Shown: positions 42,854 to 52,077 of the stretch, piece by piece
Position numbering within the stretch: the first letter of the stretch is position 1
Layout: the number at the start of each line of letters is the position of its first letter
Source: Acidaminobacterium chupaoyuni
GTDB taxonomy: Bacteria; Bacillota; Clostridia; Oscillospirales; Butyricicoccaceae
Strand: one strand, 5' to 3'
Length of the DNA: 64,000 bases
Assembly (NCBI GenBank): GCA_047936785.1
Contig: CP176394.1
Program-made: the position numbers and the translations under genes
The notes under the pieces: model-generated
Seen by the model: only the letters and a program-made list of their open reading frames with translations
Database searches by the model: none
What the model was told of the DNA's origin: nothing

Positions 42854-43117
42854 CTATAAACCGGCCATCATAGACATCAGGCTGCGGAAAAAATCCGTCA
42901 TGCTGGTGAGCATCCACGACCCGGCAAAGATCAGAATAAAGGCGATGGCAAAGATTTTGGGCACGAATGTGATCGTTTGCTCGTGGATCTGCGTGGCGGC
43001 CTGAAAAACGGAAATCAGAAGGCCCAGCAGCATACTGACGATCAGCATCGGCGACGCCAGTTTCAAAATCATCCAAATCGTCTCACGGAATATCATCAGA
43101 ATATCTCCCTGCGACAT
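42854..43117 (-). CDS. fliQ: Flagellar export gate protein FliQ
   Basis: 87 residues and two helices: 'SQGDILMIFRETIWMILKLASPMLIVSMLLGLLISVFQAATQIHEQTITFVPKIFAI'. The ATG at 43117 fits the usual FliQ start and has GGGGGGTG upstream; the GTG at 43129 lies within that ribosome site. Confidence 0.95.
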   Translation of the reverse strand: MSQGDILMIFRETIWMILKLASPMLIVSMLLGLLISVFQAATQIHEQTITFVPKIFAIAFILIFAGSWMLTSMTDFFRSLMSMMAGL

Positions 43118-43154
43118 ATCGATCTTCACCCCCCCGGTCGGCCCTTTCAGGCGT

Positions 43155-43970
43155 TTAATAAAAACTGGTGATCAGCATTTCCATCAGCAGGCTCCATCCG
43201 TCGACCATCACAAACAGCATGATCTTGAACGGAAGCGATATCATCGACGGCGGCAGCATCACCATGCCCATCGACATCAGCGTGCTTGCAACGATCATAT
43301 CGATGATCATGAACGGAAGAAAAATCAGAAAGCCCATGGTGAACGCGCGCTTTAATTCGCTGGTGATGAAAGCGGGCACGATCACGCTCAGATCAAGCTT
43401 CAAAAGGGCCTGCGGGCTTTTGCCGTCCGCCGTTTCTTTCTGTTTCGAAAGCGATAGAAAAAGGTTTAAATCAGAGCTTTTCGTCTGTTTGAGCATAAAT
43501 TGCTTCAGCGGCTTTTCCGCCTGCTGCAAGGCGGCTTTCTGCGTGATCTGACCGGCTATATATGGCTGAACGCTCTTTTCGTTCACTTCCTTCAGCACAG
43601 GCGACATGATGAACAAAGAAAGGAACAGCGCAAGGCCGATCAAAACTTGGTTTGGCGGCGTCTGCTGAAGCCCCAGCGCATTTCGCAAAAAGGAAAACAC
43701 GATGACGATCCTCGTGAAGCTTGTCATCATAATAAGCAGCGACGGCAGCAGCGAAAGCAGGGCAAACAGCATGAGCAGCTGAAGGCTGCTTAAGCCGGCA
43801 TCGCCCGAGGCCGTGTCAAACCCGATATTGATCGAAGCCGCCCTTGTTTTCAGCGAAACGGCGCAAAGAAGAAGAAAAGTGGCCCCGAAGGCAAACACGG
43901 CTTTGTGAAATTTTCCGCCCGCGGCTTTTTTGCGGCGTCTGTTTCCGGCCGCCTTTTCGGTGTTAACCAT
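43155..43970 (-). CDS. fliP: Flagellar export gate protein FliP
   Basis: About 271 residues. An N-terminal signal-like helix ('KAVFAFGATFLLLCAVSLKTRA') is followed by 'LLSLLPSLLIMMTSFTRIVIVFSFLRNALGLQQTPPNQVLIGLALFLSLFIM' and the C-terminal 'LMSMGMVMLPPSMISLPFKIMLFVMVDGWSLL'. The ATG at 43970 has GAGGGG upstream and overlaps the fliO stop by 8 bp. Confidence 0.96.
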   Translation of the reverse strand: MVNTEKAAGNRRRKKAAGGKFHKAVFAFGATFLLLCAVSLKTRAASINIGFDTASGDAGLSSLQLLMLFALLSLLPSLLIMMTSFTRIVIVFSFLRNALGLQQTPPNQVLIGLALFLSLFIMSPVLKEVNEKSVQPYIAGQITQKAALQQAEKPLKQFMLKQTKSSDLNLFLSLSKQKETADGKSPQALLKLDLSVIVPAFITSELKRAFTMGFLIFLPFMIIDMIVASTLMSMGMVMLPPSMISLPFKIMLFVMVDGWSLLMEMLITSFY

Positions 43971-44346
43971 TGCCCGTCTTCCCCTCGTGGTTTTTCTTCT
44001 CTCTGTGTTCCGCCACCATTGCTTCAAACATATTAAAAAACGGATGGCTTTCCGGGGTTTCGCTGTTTGCGGCCGGCAGGCCTTCCGGGTCGAGTTCGCT
44101 GATGGTCTGGATGCTCTTTTCGCTGACCCCCAGCAAAAACGCCTTGCCGGCGGTGCGCACGATCAGCAGCGACTGCCCTTTCCCGATGGCCGCCGATGCC
44201 GTGATCTCAATAAGATTCCTGTTTGCCGTTCGGCCGGAATATCCCCGGGCGACCATTTTAGAAACCGCATAGGCGCCGAAAAACACCGCCGCCACCATCA
44301 GCAGGGTTCCGCCGAGGGAAAGAATGTATTTGATGTTTTCTCCCAT
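43963..44346 (-). CDS. fliO: Flagellar biosynthesis protein FliO
   Basis: 127 residues. A single N-terminal membrane helix ('YILSLGGTLLMVAAVFFGAYAVSKMVARGY') is followed by the small soluble FliO domain ('LIEITASAAIGKGQSLLIVRTAGKAFLLGVSEKSIQTISEL') and a charged tail. FliO assists assembly of the FliP ring. Position between cheY and fliP is standard. Confidence 0.9.
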   Translation of the reverse strand: MGENIKYILSLGGTLLMVAAVFFGAYAVSKMVARGYSGRTANRNLIEITASAAIGKGQSLLIVRTAGKAFLLGVSEKSIQTISELDPEGLPAANSETPESHPFFNMFEAMVAEHREKKNHEGKTGNG

Positions 44347-44364
44347 GACCTTGCAAACCGCGCC

Positions 44365-44727
44365 TTAAAGCGGCAAAATCTTGTTTACGGTCTGGATGAT
44401 CCTGTCGGCTTTAAAGGGCTTCACGATAAAATCCAATGCCCCCAGCTGGATCGCTTCCATCACCATGCTTTCCTGCCCCATGGCAGAGCACATCACCACT
44501 TTGGCGCCGGGGTCCATGCCGCGGATCGTGCGCAGCGCTTCGATGCCATCCATATTGGGCATGGTGATATCCATGATCACAAGGTCGGGCTTTTGTTCCT
44601 GGTATAGCGCAACGGCGCGCTGGCCGTCTTCGCCCTCGACAAAAGTGTCGTATCCGGCCTTGCTCAGGTGGTTCTGAACCGTTTTACGCATGAATCCCGC
44701 ATCGTCAACGACTAATATTTTATACAT
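44365..44727 (-). CDS. cheY: Chemotaxis response regulator CheY
   Basis: 120 residues: a stand-alone receiver with the acid pocket 'VVDDAGFMR', acceptor Asp in 'LVIMDITMPNMDGIEAL', Ser/Thr in 'VVMCSAMGQ' and Lys in 'FIVKPF'. Phospho-CheY binds FliM and FliY, whose genes are just upstream. GGGAGG precedes the ATG. Confidence 0.95.
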   Translation of the reverse strand: MYKILVVDDAGFMRKTVQNHLSKAGYDTFVEGEDGQRAVALYQEQKPDLVIMDITMPNMDGIEALRTIRGMDPGAKVVMCSAMGQESMVMEAIQLGALDFIVKPFKADRIIQTVNKILPL

Positions 44728-44762
44728 AGCAACTGCCTCCCAAATTTATATAATCGATCTGT

Positions 44763-45998
44763 TTATTTCTGCGAATTCAAAGATGCCATCAGTTCTTTTG
44801 TGCCCACGATCTCGGTGATCTTCACGCCGAAATTATCGCCCACGACCACCACATCGCCATAAGCGATCAATTTTCCGTTGACAACGATCTCTGCCGGGGC
44901 GCCCGTCTGGGTATCCAGAAGCACCACCGTGCCCTGGCCGAATTCCATGATGTCTTTTATTTTCCGTTTTGTTCGGCCCACGACCACCGATACATCAAGC
45001 TGCACGCCCATCAACAGCCCAAGGTTCGATCCGTATGGGATCTGATCCATGCGGAGCTGCTTTGTGAAATCGGGGAATTCCGCCGTTTTCACCGGCACCT
45101 GCGGTTCCTGGCAATAGGGCTGCATCGGCGGCTGCGGCGGCATATAATACATCTGCTGGGGGGGTGCCATCATCTGCGGCGGCTGCGGCATCGGCGGTTG
45201 TTGCTGCATCGGCGGCATCACCGGCGGCGCGATATTGGGCGGCGGGCTGCCGGCGGCGGGCTGCGCCGCAGGGCTTGCCGGTGCCGGGTTTGCGGGGGCG
45301 GCGGGGCTTGCGGGGGGCTGCGGGTCCGGCCGGCTTTCTTCCATGGGGCTGAGCATCGCCGAATGGGGCTCTTCCGAAGTATCTTCCGGCGCATTGACCA
45401 GATCCACGATCCTCTTGGCCAGTTCTTCCGTCATGAAACAGCGGAAAGTGGTATCAAGCACCCCTTTGATCATCATTTTGAATGAAATAGAGACTACCTG
45501 GTCATCCATGCGGATGCCATCAAACAAAGCCTGCGCCTCATCCCTGTTTTCGATCAGCTGCCCTTCGGGGATCGAGATATTGATCGGAATATTGAGGATT
45601 TCAGACAGGGCCGTTGCAGAAGCGCCCATCATCTGGTTCATCACCTCGCAGGCGGCGCTCATGCTCATATCGTCAAACTCGAATTCATCGCTTTCGCTGG
45701 TGAAATCGTTGCCCATCAGCAAATCAAGGATCACGCGCATATCATGCCGTTTGAGCATGATGACATTCGAGCCTTCGATCCCCTGCACATAGCGTATCTT
45801 CACGATGATCGCGGGTTCCAGCTCGGAATAATCAATGGCCTTGAACATATCCTGTTCCAGGATGGGCGTGGTGATAGACACCTGTTTTTCCAGCATGGTG
45901 GAAACAGCCGTTGCGGCCGAACCCATGCTGATATTCATAATTTCACCGATTGTGTCCCGCTCTTCTGCGGAAAGCAAAATCTCCTGTTCATTTTCCAA
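44763..45998 (-). CDS. fliY: Flagellar switch protein FliY (CheC-like plus FliN domains)
   Basis: 411 residues. The N-terminal CheC/FliM-like part has phosphatase helices ('IGEIMNISMGSAATAVSTML' and 'ACEVMNQMMGASATALSEIL'). A low-complexity Pro/Met/Gln/Ala linker (about 228-305) leads to the C-terminal SpoA/FliN domain ('LGLLMGVQLDVSVVVGRTKRKIKDIMEFGQGTVVLLD...GEPVEI'-like 'GAPAEIVVNGKLIAYGDVVVVGDNFGVKITEIV'). It is both C-ring component and CheY-P phosphatase. Start is TTG at 45998 with AAGAGGTG upstream. Confidence 0.95.
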   Translation of the reverse strand: MENEQEILLSAEERDTIGEIMNISMGSAATAVSTMLEKQVSITTPILEQDMFKAIDYSELEPAIIVKIRYVQGIEGSNVIMLKRHDMRVILDLLMGNDFTSESDEFEFDDMSMSAACEVMNQMMGASATALSEILNIPINISIPEGQLIENRDEAQALFDGIRMDDQVVSISFKMMIKGVLDTTFRCFMTEELAKRIVDLVNAPEDTSEEPHSAMLSPMEESRPDPQPPASPAAPANPAPASPAAQPAAGSPPPNIAPPVMPPMQQQPPMPQPPQMMAPPQQMYYMPPQPPMQPYCQEPQVPVKTAEFPDFTKQLRMDQIPYGSNLGLLMGVQLDVSVVVGRTKRKIKDIMEFGQGTVVLLDTQTGAPAEIVVNGKLIAYGDVVVVGDNFGVKITEIVGTKELMASLNSQK

Positions 45999-46013
45999 TT
46001 GATATCACCTCTT

Positions 46014-47012
46014 TCATTTGGTATTGTCTTCTATTGCCGCAACCAGTTTGATTGCCTTTTTTGAACCTGCTTCGCCCAGACGCGCCGTATACCACGGGAT
46101 CCCCTCCACATACACTTCAACATCCTCGTCGATGCTGCGGTTGAGCGAGATCACATCATTGACCTGCAACTGGCAGATCTCTCCCAGGCTCATGGGGCAG
46201 ATATCCAAAAACGCCTTGACCTCCAGATCGGATTGTTTCAGATATTCCATCACGACTTCCTGTTTCATGCGCTCTTTTTCAGGGTCGCTCTGTTTGGCTT
46301 CATGCGAATACTTCACGCTGAAGCTCTTGATCAGATCTTCCAGATTTTCAGCAGGCATGCAGATATTGGCCGTGCCGCTGAAATGCTCTTCTCTGATCTC
46401 CATGCTGACGATCACCACGATATCCTGCGGCGAAAAAGCCTGCAGCAGCCGCCCGTTGGTTTCGATGCTGCGCAGAGAGGTCGTCAGCGGAAAATTCCCG
46501 CTCCAGGCTTCCTGCATATACCTTGTTACATTCGTCAGAATATGACTCAGCAGAGAAGTTTCAATATCGGTATAACCGCGGTCGGGCGCATAGACTTCAC
46601 TGGTTCCGCCCATCAGGCGGTCAACGACCAGAAAACCAAACGCGGTGGGGAACTCCATCATGATCGTGGTTTCATTGCATGCGCCGGTGTCGGGTTTGAA
46701 AAGGATCATCCCCACCAGAGTGTTATCGGGCAGCGCGTTGCTGAATTCATGGTATCGCTGTTCCTCGATCTGGCTGACGCTGACCTCGCAAACGCTGCGC
46801 AAGACGCTGGTGAAATAGGATGAAAGCACTCTGGAATAGTTTTCATACAGGTTGTTCAGCGATGTAAGCTGATCTTTCGTAAACTTTTTCGGCGATGTGA
46901 AATCATAAAGTTTTTCTTTTGCCTTTGGTTCTGTTTGATTTTGATCGACGATGCCTGCCCGCACTTTCTGTAGCAGCTCATCGATCTGGTTTTGTGACAA
47001 TGCTTCTGCCAT
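46014..47012 (-). CDS. fliM: Flagellar motor switch protein FliM
   Basis: 332 residues. The N-terminal CheY-P binding peptide 'LSQNQIDELLQ' is followed by the CheC-like middle domain ('YSRVLSSYFTSVLRSVCEVSVSQIEEQRYHEF', 'ALVVDRLMGGTS'-like 'FLVVDRLMGGTSEVY') and the SpoA domain ('AFLDICPMSLGEICQLQVNDVISLNRSIDEDVEVYVEGIPWYTARLG'). It lies directly after motB; fliL, normally present between them, is missing. Confidence 0.96.
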   Translation of the reverse strand: MAEALSQNQIDELLQKVRAGIVDQNQTEPKAKEKLYDFTSPKKFTKDQLTSLNNLYENYSRVLSSYFTSVLRSVCEVSVSQIEEQRYHEFSNALPDNTLVGMILFKPDTGACNETTIMMEFPTAFGFLVVDRLMGGTSEVYAPDRGYTDIETSLLSHILTNVTRYMQEAWSGNFPLTTSLRSIETNGRLLQAFSPQDIVVIVSMEIREEHFSGTANICMPAENLEDLIKSFSVKYSHEAKQSDPEKERMKQEVVMEYLKQSDLEVKAFLDICPMSLGEICQLQVNDVISLNRSIDEDVEVYVEGIPWYTARLGEAGSKKAIKLVAAIEDNTK

Positions 47013-47041
47013 GGCTCAACCCCCTTTCATAGACAGTCAGC

Positions 47042-47935
47042 TTATTCCGGGTCGTTATAAGGAGAAACCGCTGCGCCTGTCCCCTGCTGGGGGGAAACCG
47101 CTGCGCCCGCCCCCTGCTGGGGGGCAGCCTCCGGCGTGATGGATGCATGTGGCGGGGTCAATACATCCTTGGTGGATGCCTTATCATAGCTTTTATATTG
47201 AAGGTCGCCCGCCACGGCGCCTGTTCCCAGCGTGATGCTTTTATTGTTTCCGATGATCGCAAGCTCCACTCTGCGGTTGGCGCGGCGGCCTTCTTCCGTT
47301 TCGTTCTCGGCGACGGGAAAATTGTTGCCATATCCCATCACGATGAGCTTTTTCGGGTCGAACCCCTGCTGTTCTTCCAGATAAATGGCGACCACCGCCG
47401 CCCTTTCGCCGGATAGCATCCAATCGCTGACATCGCTGTTTCTGCGCTGGGTGGTGGCGGTGTGGCCGCAAACGGTGATCAGCTGAATATCTTTCTCGAA
47501 CTTTTTCAGCCCGTTTCCGATCATTGCCAGCATCGGTGTGCTTTCCGGCCGAACCGCATAACGGTCGGGTTCAAAAAACACGGCGCTGTCGAACCTTACA
47601 TAGATCACATCATCCACCATAGAAAGGTTCACCGCATCGGGTGCGCCGCTGGTTTTTACGAAATGATCCAGCTGTGAAAACAGCTGTTCCATGGCGCTGG
47701 CCGTTTCTTCCGGGGTCATCGGTTCCCCATCCGCGGCGTTTCCGGCTTTGACGATCTCTTCGATCACTTCCGACGGAAGCGAAGAAAAAGATTCGATAAA
47801 CGCGTTGAATTTATCTTTATTCACAGAGGACATACTCAGCAAAACAGCAAAAAAGGTGAGCAGCAGGGTCACCATATCGGCATATGTATTGAGCCAGGAA
47901 TCTCCTCCGCCTTCTTCAGAAGGTCTTTTCCTCAT
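47042..47935 (-). CDS. motB: Flagellar motor stator protein MotB
   Basis: 297 residues. One membrane helix carries the proton-binding Asp ('WLNTYADMVTLLLTFFAVLLSMSSVNKDKF'), followed by a plug/linker and an OmpA-like peptidoglycan-binding domain ('QLITVCGHTATTQRRNSDVSDWMLSGERAAVVAIYL', 'VMGYGNNFPVAENETEEGRRANRRVELAI'). The C-terminal tail contains a duplicated 10-residue block from a 30-bp DNA repeat. It pairs with motA upstream. Confidence 0.96.
   Translation of the reverse strand: MRKRPSEEGGGDSWLNTYADMVTLLLTFFAVLLSMSSVNKDKFNAFIESFSSLPSEVIEEIVKAGNAADGEPMTPEETASAMEQLFSQLDHFVKTSGAPDAVNLSMVDDVIYVRFDSAVFFEPDRYAVRPESTPMLAMIGNGLKKFEKDIQLITVCGHTATTQRRNSDVSDWMLSGERAAVVAIYLEEQQGFDPKKLIVMGYGNNFPVAENETEEGRRANRRVELAIIGNNKSITLGTGAVAGDLQYKSYDKASTKDVLTPPHASITPEAAPQQGAGAAVSPQQGTGAAVSPYNDPE
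47061..47120. repeat. Two tandem 30-bp repeats inside motB 3' end
   Basis: Units 47061-47090 and 47091-47120 differ at a few bases and encode a repeated Q-Q-G-x-G-A-A-V-S-P block in the MotB tail. Confidence 0.8.
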
Positions 47936-47975
47936 TGTTAAAACACCACCTTAAGCGCAGTCGCAGGAAATAGTT

Positions 47976-48845
47976 TTATTTCTTGCCTTTTTTGCTTTTT
48001 TTGCCGGATTCCCCTTCGGCTTCGCCCGAATGGGCCGCAAGCTTCTTTTTTTGATATTCCGGCAGGATGCTGACCAGCTTTTCACGAAGCAGATTGGGGT
48101 TGGCGCCCGCCTGTATGCCCTGTGTTCCTTCGCAGATGATGCGCATGCACAGATATTCTTCTTCATGCCGAACGCGCAGTTTATTTGAAATGGGCGCAAA
48201 CACGATGTTGGCAAGCAGCGACCCATAAAAAGTCGTGATCAGCGCAACCGACATACTCGGCCCGACAGAGGCGACATCCTCTAAGTTTTTAAGCATATTG
48301 ATCAGGCCGATCAGGGTTCCCACCATGCCGAATGCCGGCGCGAGGGATGCCCCCTTGTCATAGAAGGCGCGTTCCTGCGAATGGCGCTCATCCAGGCTAT
48401 CCAGCGCCGATTCCATCTGCGCTTTGATATCTTCCGCATCCACGCCGTCAACCAGCATCTGCAGGCAGTTTTTCATGAAGGGGTCTTGAATTTCGACAAT
48501 ATCCGATTCCAAAGAAAGCAAACCGTTGATCCTTGCCTTTTTGGCTTCTTCCACCAGAAGCTCGATATATTCTTCCGAGCGATACTGCCGCGGCAGAAAT
48601 ACGACCATCAGATGCTTCGGTATCTTTTTAAACTGGGAAAGCGGAAACATGATCATAAGGCCTGCCAGTGTTCCGCCGATAACGATCCCCACACTGGGCA
48701 GATCGTAAAACGCTTCCAGATTCTTCGCGATAAGATCATATCCCGTGGCCGGTTTTGCTTTCTCGGTCAGCATGATGCTGACAACGATCAGCACGATCCC
48801 GAGGATCAGCCCGGCCACTGACATCGGGTCGATTTTTCGTTTCAT
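47976..48845 (-). CDS. motA: Flagellar motor stator protein MotA
   Basis: 289 residues with four membrane helices: 'MSVAGLILGIVLIVVSIML', 'SVGIVIGGTLAGLMIMFPLSQF', 'AFGMVGTLIGLINMLKNL' and 'MSVALITTFYGSLLANIVFAPISNKLR'. The last two carry the conserved Pro/Thr/Ser lining. A lysine-rich tail ends the protein. It forms the ion channel with MotB, encoded 41 bp downstream. Confidence 0.96.
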   Translation of the reverse strand: MKRKIDPMSVAGLILGIVLIVVSIMLTEKAKPATGYDLIAKNLEAFYDLPSVGIVIGGTLAGLMIMFPLSQFKKIPKHLMVVFLPRQYRSEEYIELLVEEAKKARINGLLSLESDIVEIQDPFMKNCLQMLVDGVDAEDIKAQMESALDSLDERHSQERAFYDKGASLAPAFGMVGTLIGLINMLKNLEDVASVGPSMSVALITTFYGSLLANIVFAPISNKLRVRHEEEYLCMRIICEGTQGIQAGANPNLLREKLVSILPEYQKKKLAAHSGEAEGESGKKSKKGKK

Positions 48846-48862
48846 TTTTCAGCCTGCCTCCT

Positions 48863-49072
48863 TTATTCTCTGCGTGTCTCCGTTGAAAACGCAGGCGTGC
48901 AGGTCCTTCTGAATTCCACGATTTTATCTATGACCTCTTGCATGCTTTCTTTCACATTGAAATAGTTCTTTGTCGTCATGCGAACCATGGTATCCGGGTT
49001 TTGCTCAATGGTTTCGATCAAATCGCAGTTAACGGCAAACGATGCCCCGTTAAGTTTTGTCAGCACGATCAT
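48863..49072 (-). CDS. flbD: Flagellar protein FlbD
   Basis: 69 residues: 'IVLTKLNGASFAVNCDLIETIEQNPDTMVRMTTKNYFNVKESMQEVIDKIVEFRR' is the complete small FlbD domain found between flgE and motA in many Firmicutes. Its biochemical role is not established. Confidence 0.92.
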   Translation of the reverse strand: MIVLTKLNGASFAVNCDLIETIEQNPDTMVRMTTKNYFNVKESMQEVIDKIVEFRRTCTPAFSTETRRE

Positions 49073-49148
49073 GTGTGTCTTCCTTTCCTTGCCCCGCCCG
49101 CTTCAGGCGGCTTTGCCGCCCGAAACAAGCCGATGCAAATGACGCTGT

Positions 49149-51527
49149 TTACCGTTTCAGGTTGATAAGTTCTTCCAGCATGGTATCCGATACCGTGATG
49201 ATACGGGAATTGGCCTGGAACCCGCGCTGGGTGGTGATCATATCGGCAAACTCATTGGAAAGATCCACATTCGACATTTCCAAAGCGCTGCTTTTAAGGC
49301 TGCCGCTGCCGTCGCTTCCCGGGTCGCACAGCTTCGGGCTGCCGGAATTCGCCGTGGCCGAAAAATAGTTCGTGCCTTCCAGCGCAAGGCCTCTGGGGTT
49401 TGAAAAATTCGCCAGCGAGATCTTTCCCGCCACCACCACGCCCTTTTCGGGGTGGCTCACCGATACGGTTCCGTCGGCCCCGATGGCGATGCTTGAGATC
49501 TGATCCAGCGTGATCTGGCCGCCCTCCGTGCCGTTTGCCAGGGCAAAAGTTTCGCCCAGGCCCAGATCTTTTGAAGGCGTCGATGCCGTCACTTCCAGCG
49601 TTTTGCCGTCTGTATAGGCATATACCTCTGCGCCATCCTGCGGTTCCACCCCGGCATTGTTTGCCACATATGCGTCGCGGAACGCCGAAAATCCCGGGTT
49701 TGTGACCTGGATATAATCTCCATCCGGCCCCTTGAGCAAAAGGGAGGAAGCCAGCGTATCTTTATTGATCGACGCGCTGTATTCTTTTCCGCCCACATTG
49801 AGCGCGACGCTCCATGATGCCGGGGAAGTCGGTGTTTCGGCAACATATTTGGCCTTAAAATCAGACCCGCCGTTCACCGCGCCGCTTGCCGAAAAATCGG
49901 AGCTTGTTTCGATGAACTTCATTCCGCCGCCAAACGCGCCCGTTTCCATTCCGGTGATCGATCCGCGCACAATTCCAAAATTGCTGCCCATGATCTGAGC
50001 GCCGGTGAGGGCCGCTGTCACCGCCGGTTTTGCGGCGATGGCTTTATAGTTATGATCGGTCAGCGTTGAAGCCATGCCGTCGCCCAGCTTATCCTTTGCG
50101 ATGCCCAGGGCCGCGGCGGCATCCACCGCCGAAGGAAGCGACATGGTAATGGTGCCGTCGGCGGCGTTGGCTGTCTTTAAAACAACGGTTCCGCCGCCCG
50201 CGGGAACCTCTGCCGCATATTCTTTTCCGCCCACGGTTGCCATCAGCTTATATTTGCCGTCTGTATCGATGGTGCCGCGATCCATTGAAAAGGTGATTCC
50301 GCCGCCGGTGGCAAAAGCCGGGCTCACAGCCGTGATCTTTGCCCCGCCCAAAAGCGGCTTTGCAACGCCGGGATTCGTGCCCACCCCTGCCGTCAGCGCG
50401 TTTTTCAGGTCTGTGCCGTTTTTCATCACTTGCAGGGTCACCGATCCGGCCGTGGGCGTTCCGTTGCCCGTCAAAGTCACGCTGCTGCCGACGGTGGTGT
50501 TCGGGTCGATGGTGCCGGTGTAAGTAAGGCCGCCGATCGCGGCGGTCACGGTATATTTTGTTTCGGGGTGAACGGGCGGCGTTACGGTGAATGCAGTTCC
50601 CGTGCCCACGCCGGAAGTGCTGACGCCCGGCGCGAACGCTTTCACCGATAACGCCCCGCCGAAGAATTTCTGAGCGTCTTCAACGGTCAGCTGGGTTTTG
50701 CCCGTGTTCGGCGCGCCGGTGAACCCGCCCGAAACCGCGTCGGTGCCGAACACATTTTTCTTGGCGGATACGGTAAAAGTTCCGGCTGCGTGGGTCTTGC
50801 CGCCGTTTGCCTCGGTGATCGCCGCGTTGATGGTGTTATTCAGCTCGCTCATGGAAGAAAACTTTTCAAACGCATTCAGCGTGACCGTAATGGCGCCCGT
50901 GGTGGAAATGGCCGCCACCGCTTTTTGCCCCGCGGGGAGTTCTTCGCTGGAGGTCATGGTAAAGCCCACATTGCCGTATTTTGTGGCGTTGGATGCGGAC
51001 ACCGTATATTCGACCCCGTTGATCGCCTTGGTGGCCGTGGGTTTTTTCGCCTCAACGGAACCGATGTTATCGAGTTTGATTTTTTCCGTTCCCGGTTTTT
51101 TATCCGCGCTGGAAGCGCCCAGCACAAAATTGCCGTTGATATCCGTTAAATATCCGTTAGAGTCATAATCCAGCAGGCCGACTTTCGTATAAAAAGTGTT
51201 GCCGCTGGAATCCATCACCTGTAAAAAGCCATCCCCCGTGATGGCCACATCCAAACCGTTGCCCGTGCTCTGCATGCTGGATTGCGTCATCATTGTTTGA
51301 ATGCCCGCCAGAGTGGAGCCGTAGCCGACGCTGGAAGGATTGCGCCCGCCGCGGTTGGCCGTGCCGGCGGATGCGCCGCGCAGTGTCTGATAAAAGCTGT
51401 CTGAAAACACGGCGCGCTGGGATTTGAAGCCGTATGTATTCACATTTGCGATATTGTTGCCGATCGTATCCATCTTTGTCTGATGGGTCTTCAGACCGGC
51501 GACGCCTGAAAACATTGCTCTGTTCAT
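49149..51527 (-). CDS. flgE: Flagellar hook protein FlgE, enlarged
   Basis: 792 residues, against roughly 400-450 in common FlgE. The ends are classical: 'NRAMFSGVAGLKTHQTKMDTIGNNIANVNTYGFKSQRAVFSDSFYQTLRG' and 'SNVDLSNEFADMITTQRGFQANSRIITVSDTMLEELINLKR'. The extra length is a Thr/Gly/Ala-rich insertion in the variable outer domain, with repeated beta-rich stretches of the type 'GGKEYAAEVPAGGGTVVLK' (about 180-560). It would give a thicker or decorated hook. GGGGG precedes the ATG. Confidence 0.94.
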   Translation of the reverse strand: MNRAMFSGVAGLKTHQTKMDTIGNNIANVNTYGFKSQRAVFSDSFYQTLRGASAGTANRGGRNPSSVGYGSTLAGIQTMMTQSSMQSTGNGLDVAITGDGFLQVMDSSGNTFYTKVGLLDYDSNGYLTDINGNFVLGASSADKKPGTEKIKLDNIGSVEAKKPTATKAINGVEYTVSASNATKYGNVGFTMTSSEELPAGQKAVAAISTTGAITVTLNAFEKFSSMSELNNTINAAITEANGGKTHAAGTFTVSAKKNVFGTDAVSGGFTGAPNTGKTQLTVEDAQKFFGGALSVKAFAPGVSTSGVGTGTAFTVTPPVHPETKYTVTAAIGGLTYTGTIDPNTTVGSSVTLTGNGTPTAGSVTLQVMKNGTDLKNALTAGVGTNPGVAKPLLGGAKITAVSPAFATGGGITFSMDRGTIDTDGKYKLMATVGGKEYAAEVPAGGGTVVLKTANAADGTITMSLPSAVDAAAALGIAKDKLGDGMASTLTDHNYKAIAAKPAVTAALTGAQIMGSNFGIVRGSITGMETGAFGGGMKFIETSSDFSASGAVNGGSDFKAKYVAETPTSPASWSVALNVGGKEYSASINKDTLASSLLLKGPDGDYIQVTNPGFSAFRDAYVANNAGVEPQDGAEVYAYTDGKTLEVTASTPSKDLGLGETFALANGTEGGQITLDQISSIAIGADGTVSVSHPEKGVVVAGKISLANFSNPRGLALEGTNYFSATANSGSPKLCDPGSDGSGSLKSSALEMSNVDLSNEFADMITTQRGFQANSRIITVSDTMLEELINLKR

Positions 51528-51604
51528 TCTTTTGACCCCCTGTTTTTTAAGTTGATGCGCCCTCAGTCAGTCGGGCGGCATGATAGCCTCCTCAAAAGGT
51601 CCGG

Positions 51605-52003
51605 CTATATAATCACAGTTCCCTCGATATTCGTGAAAACGCTGCCGGGCCCTTCGGCGCCGTTTGCGGCGGTGATCACGGTGTTGTTTTTTGTGCTGAC
51701 GATAAACGCCGTCCCGTCGATCAGAATAAGCGTATCATCCAGATTCTTTTCCTTGGCGATCCGAACCCCGTTGTTCAAACGCGCCAGCGCCTCTTCCGTC
51801 AGGTCGATGCCATGGTCGGCCACCCGCTTGATCGCGTGTTTGGAAAACTCGATCCTGCTGTTTTCGCTGATGCGCTCTTTGAGCAGATCACGAAATTGCG
51901 GCCCGGCTTCTGCGCTGTTTTTTGCGGCATTTGCTGTTCTTTGCGCCGCCATGGGCGCCCCCGTCGTGATGGATGCCGCGATTTTATATCGGATATCTTC
52001 CAT
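51605..52003 (-). CDS. TIGR02530-type flagellar protein (FlgD-FlgE intergenic gene)
   Basis: 132 residues. The central part, 'FRDLLKERISENSRIEFSKHAIKRVADHGIDLTEEALARLNNGVRIAKEKNLDDTLILIDGTAFIVSTKNNTVITA', matches the small flagellar operon protein found next to flgD in Clostridia and Bacillus. Function is unproven; a link to hook assembly is inferred from its constant position. Confidence 0.88.
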   Translation of the reverse strand: MEDIRYKIAASITTGAPMAAQRTANAAKNSAEAGPQFRDLLKERISENSRIEFSKHAIKRVADHGIDLTEEALARLNNGVRIAKEKNLDDTLILIDGTAFIVSTKNNTVITAANGAEGPGSVFTNIEGTVII

Positions 52004-52077
52004 TGCGTCTGCCCCCTTCTTTCAGATCGTTGTGCTGCGCTTTATTTTCTGCCGGTTCTGCGGTGGGCAGCGCCGCC

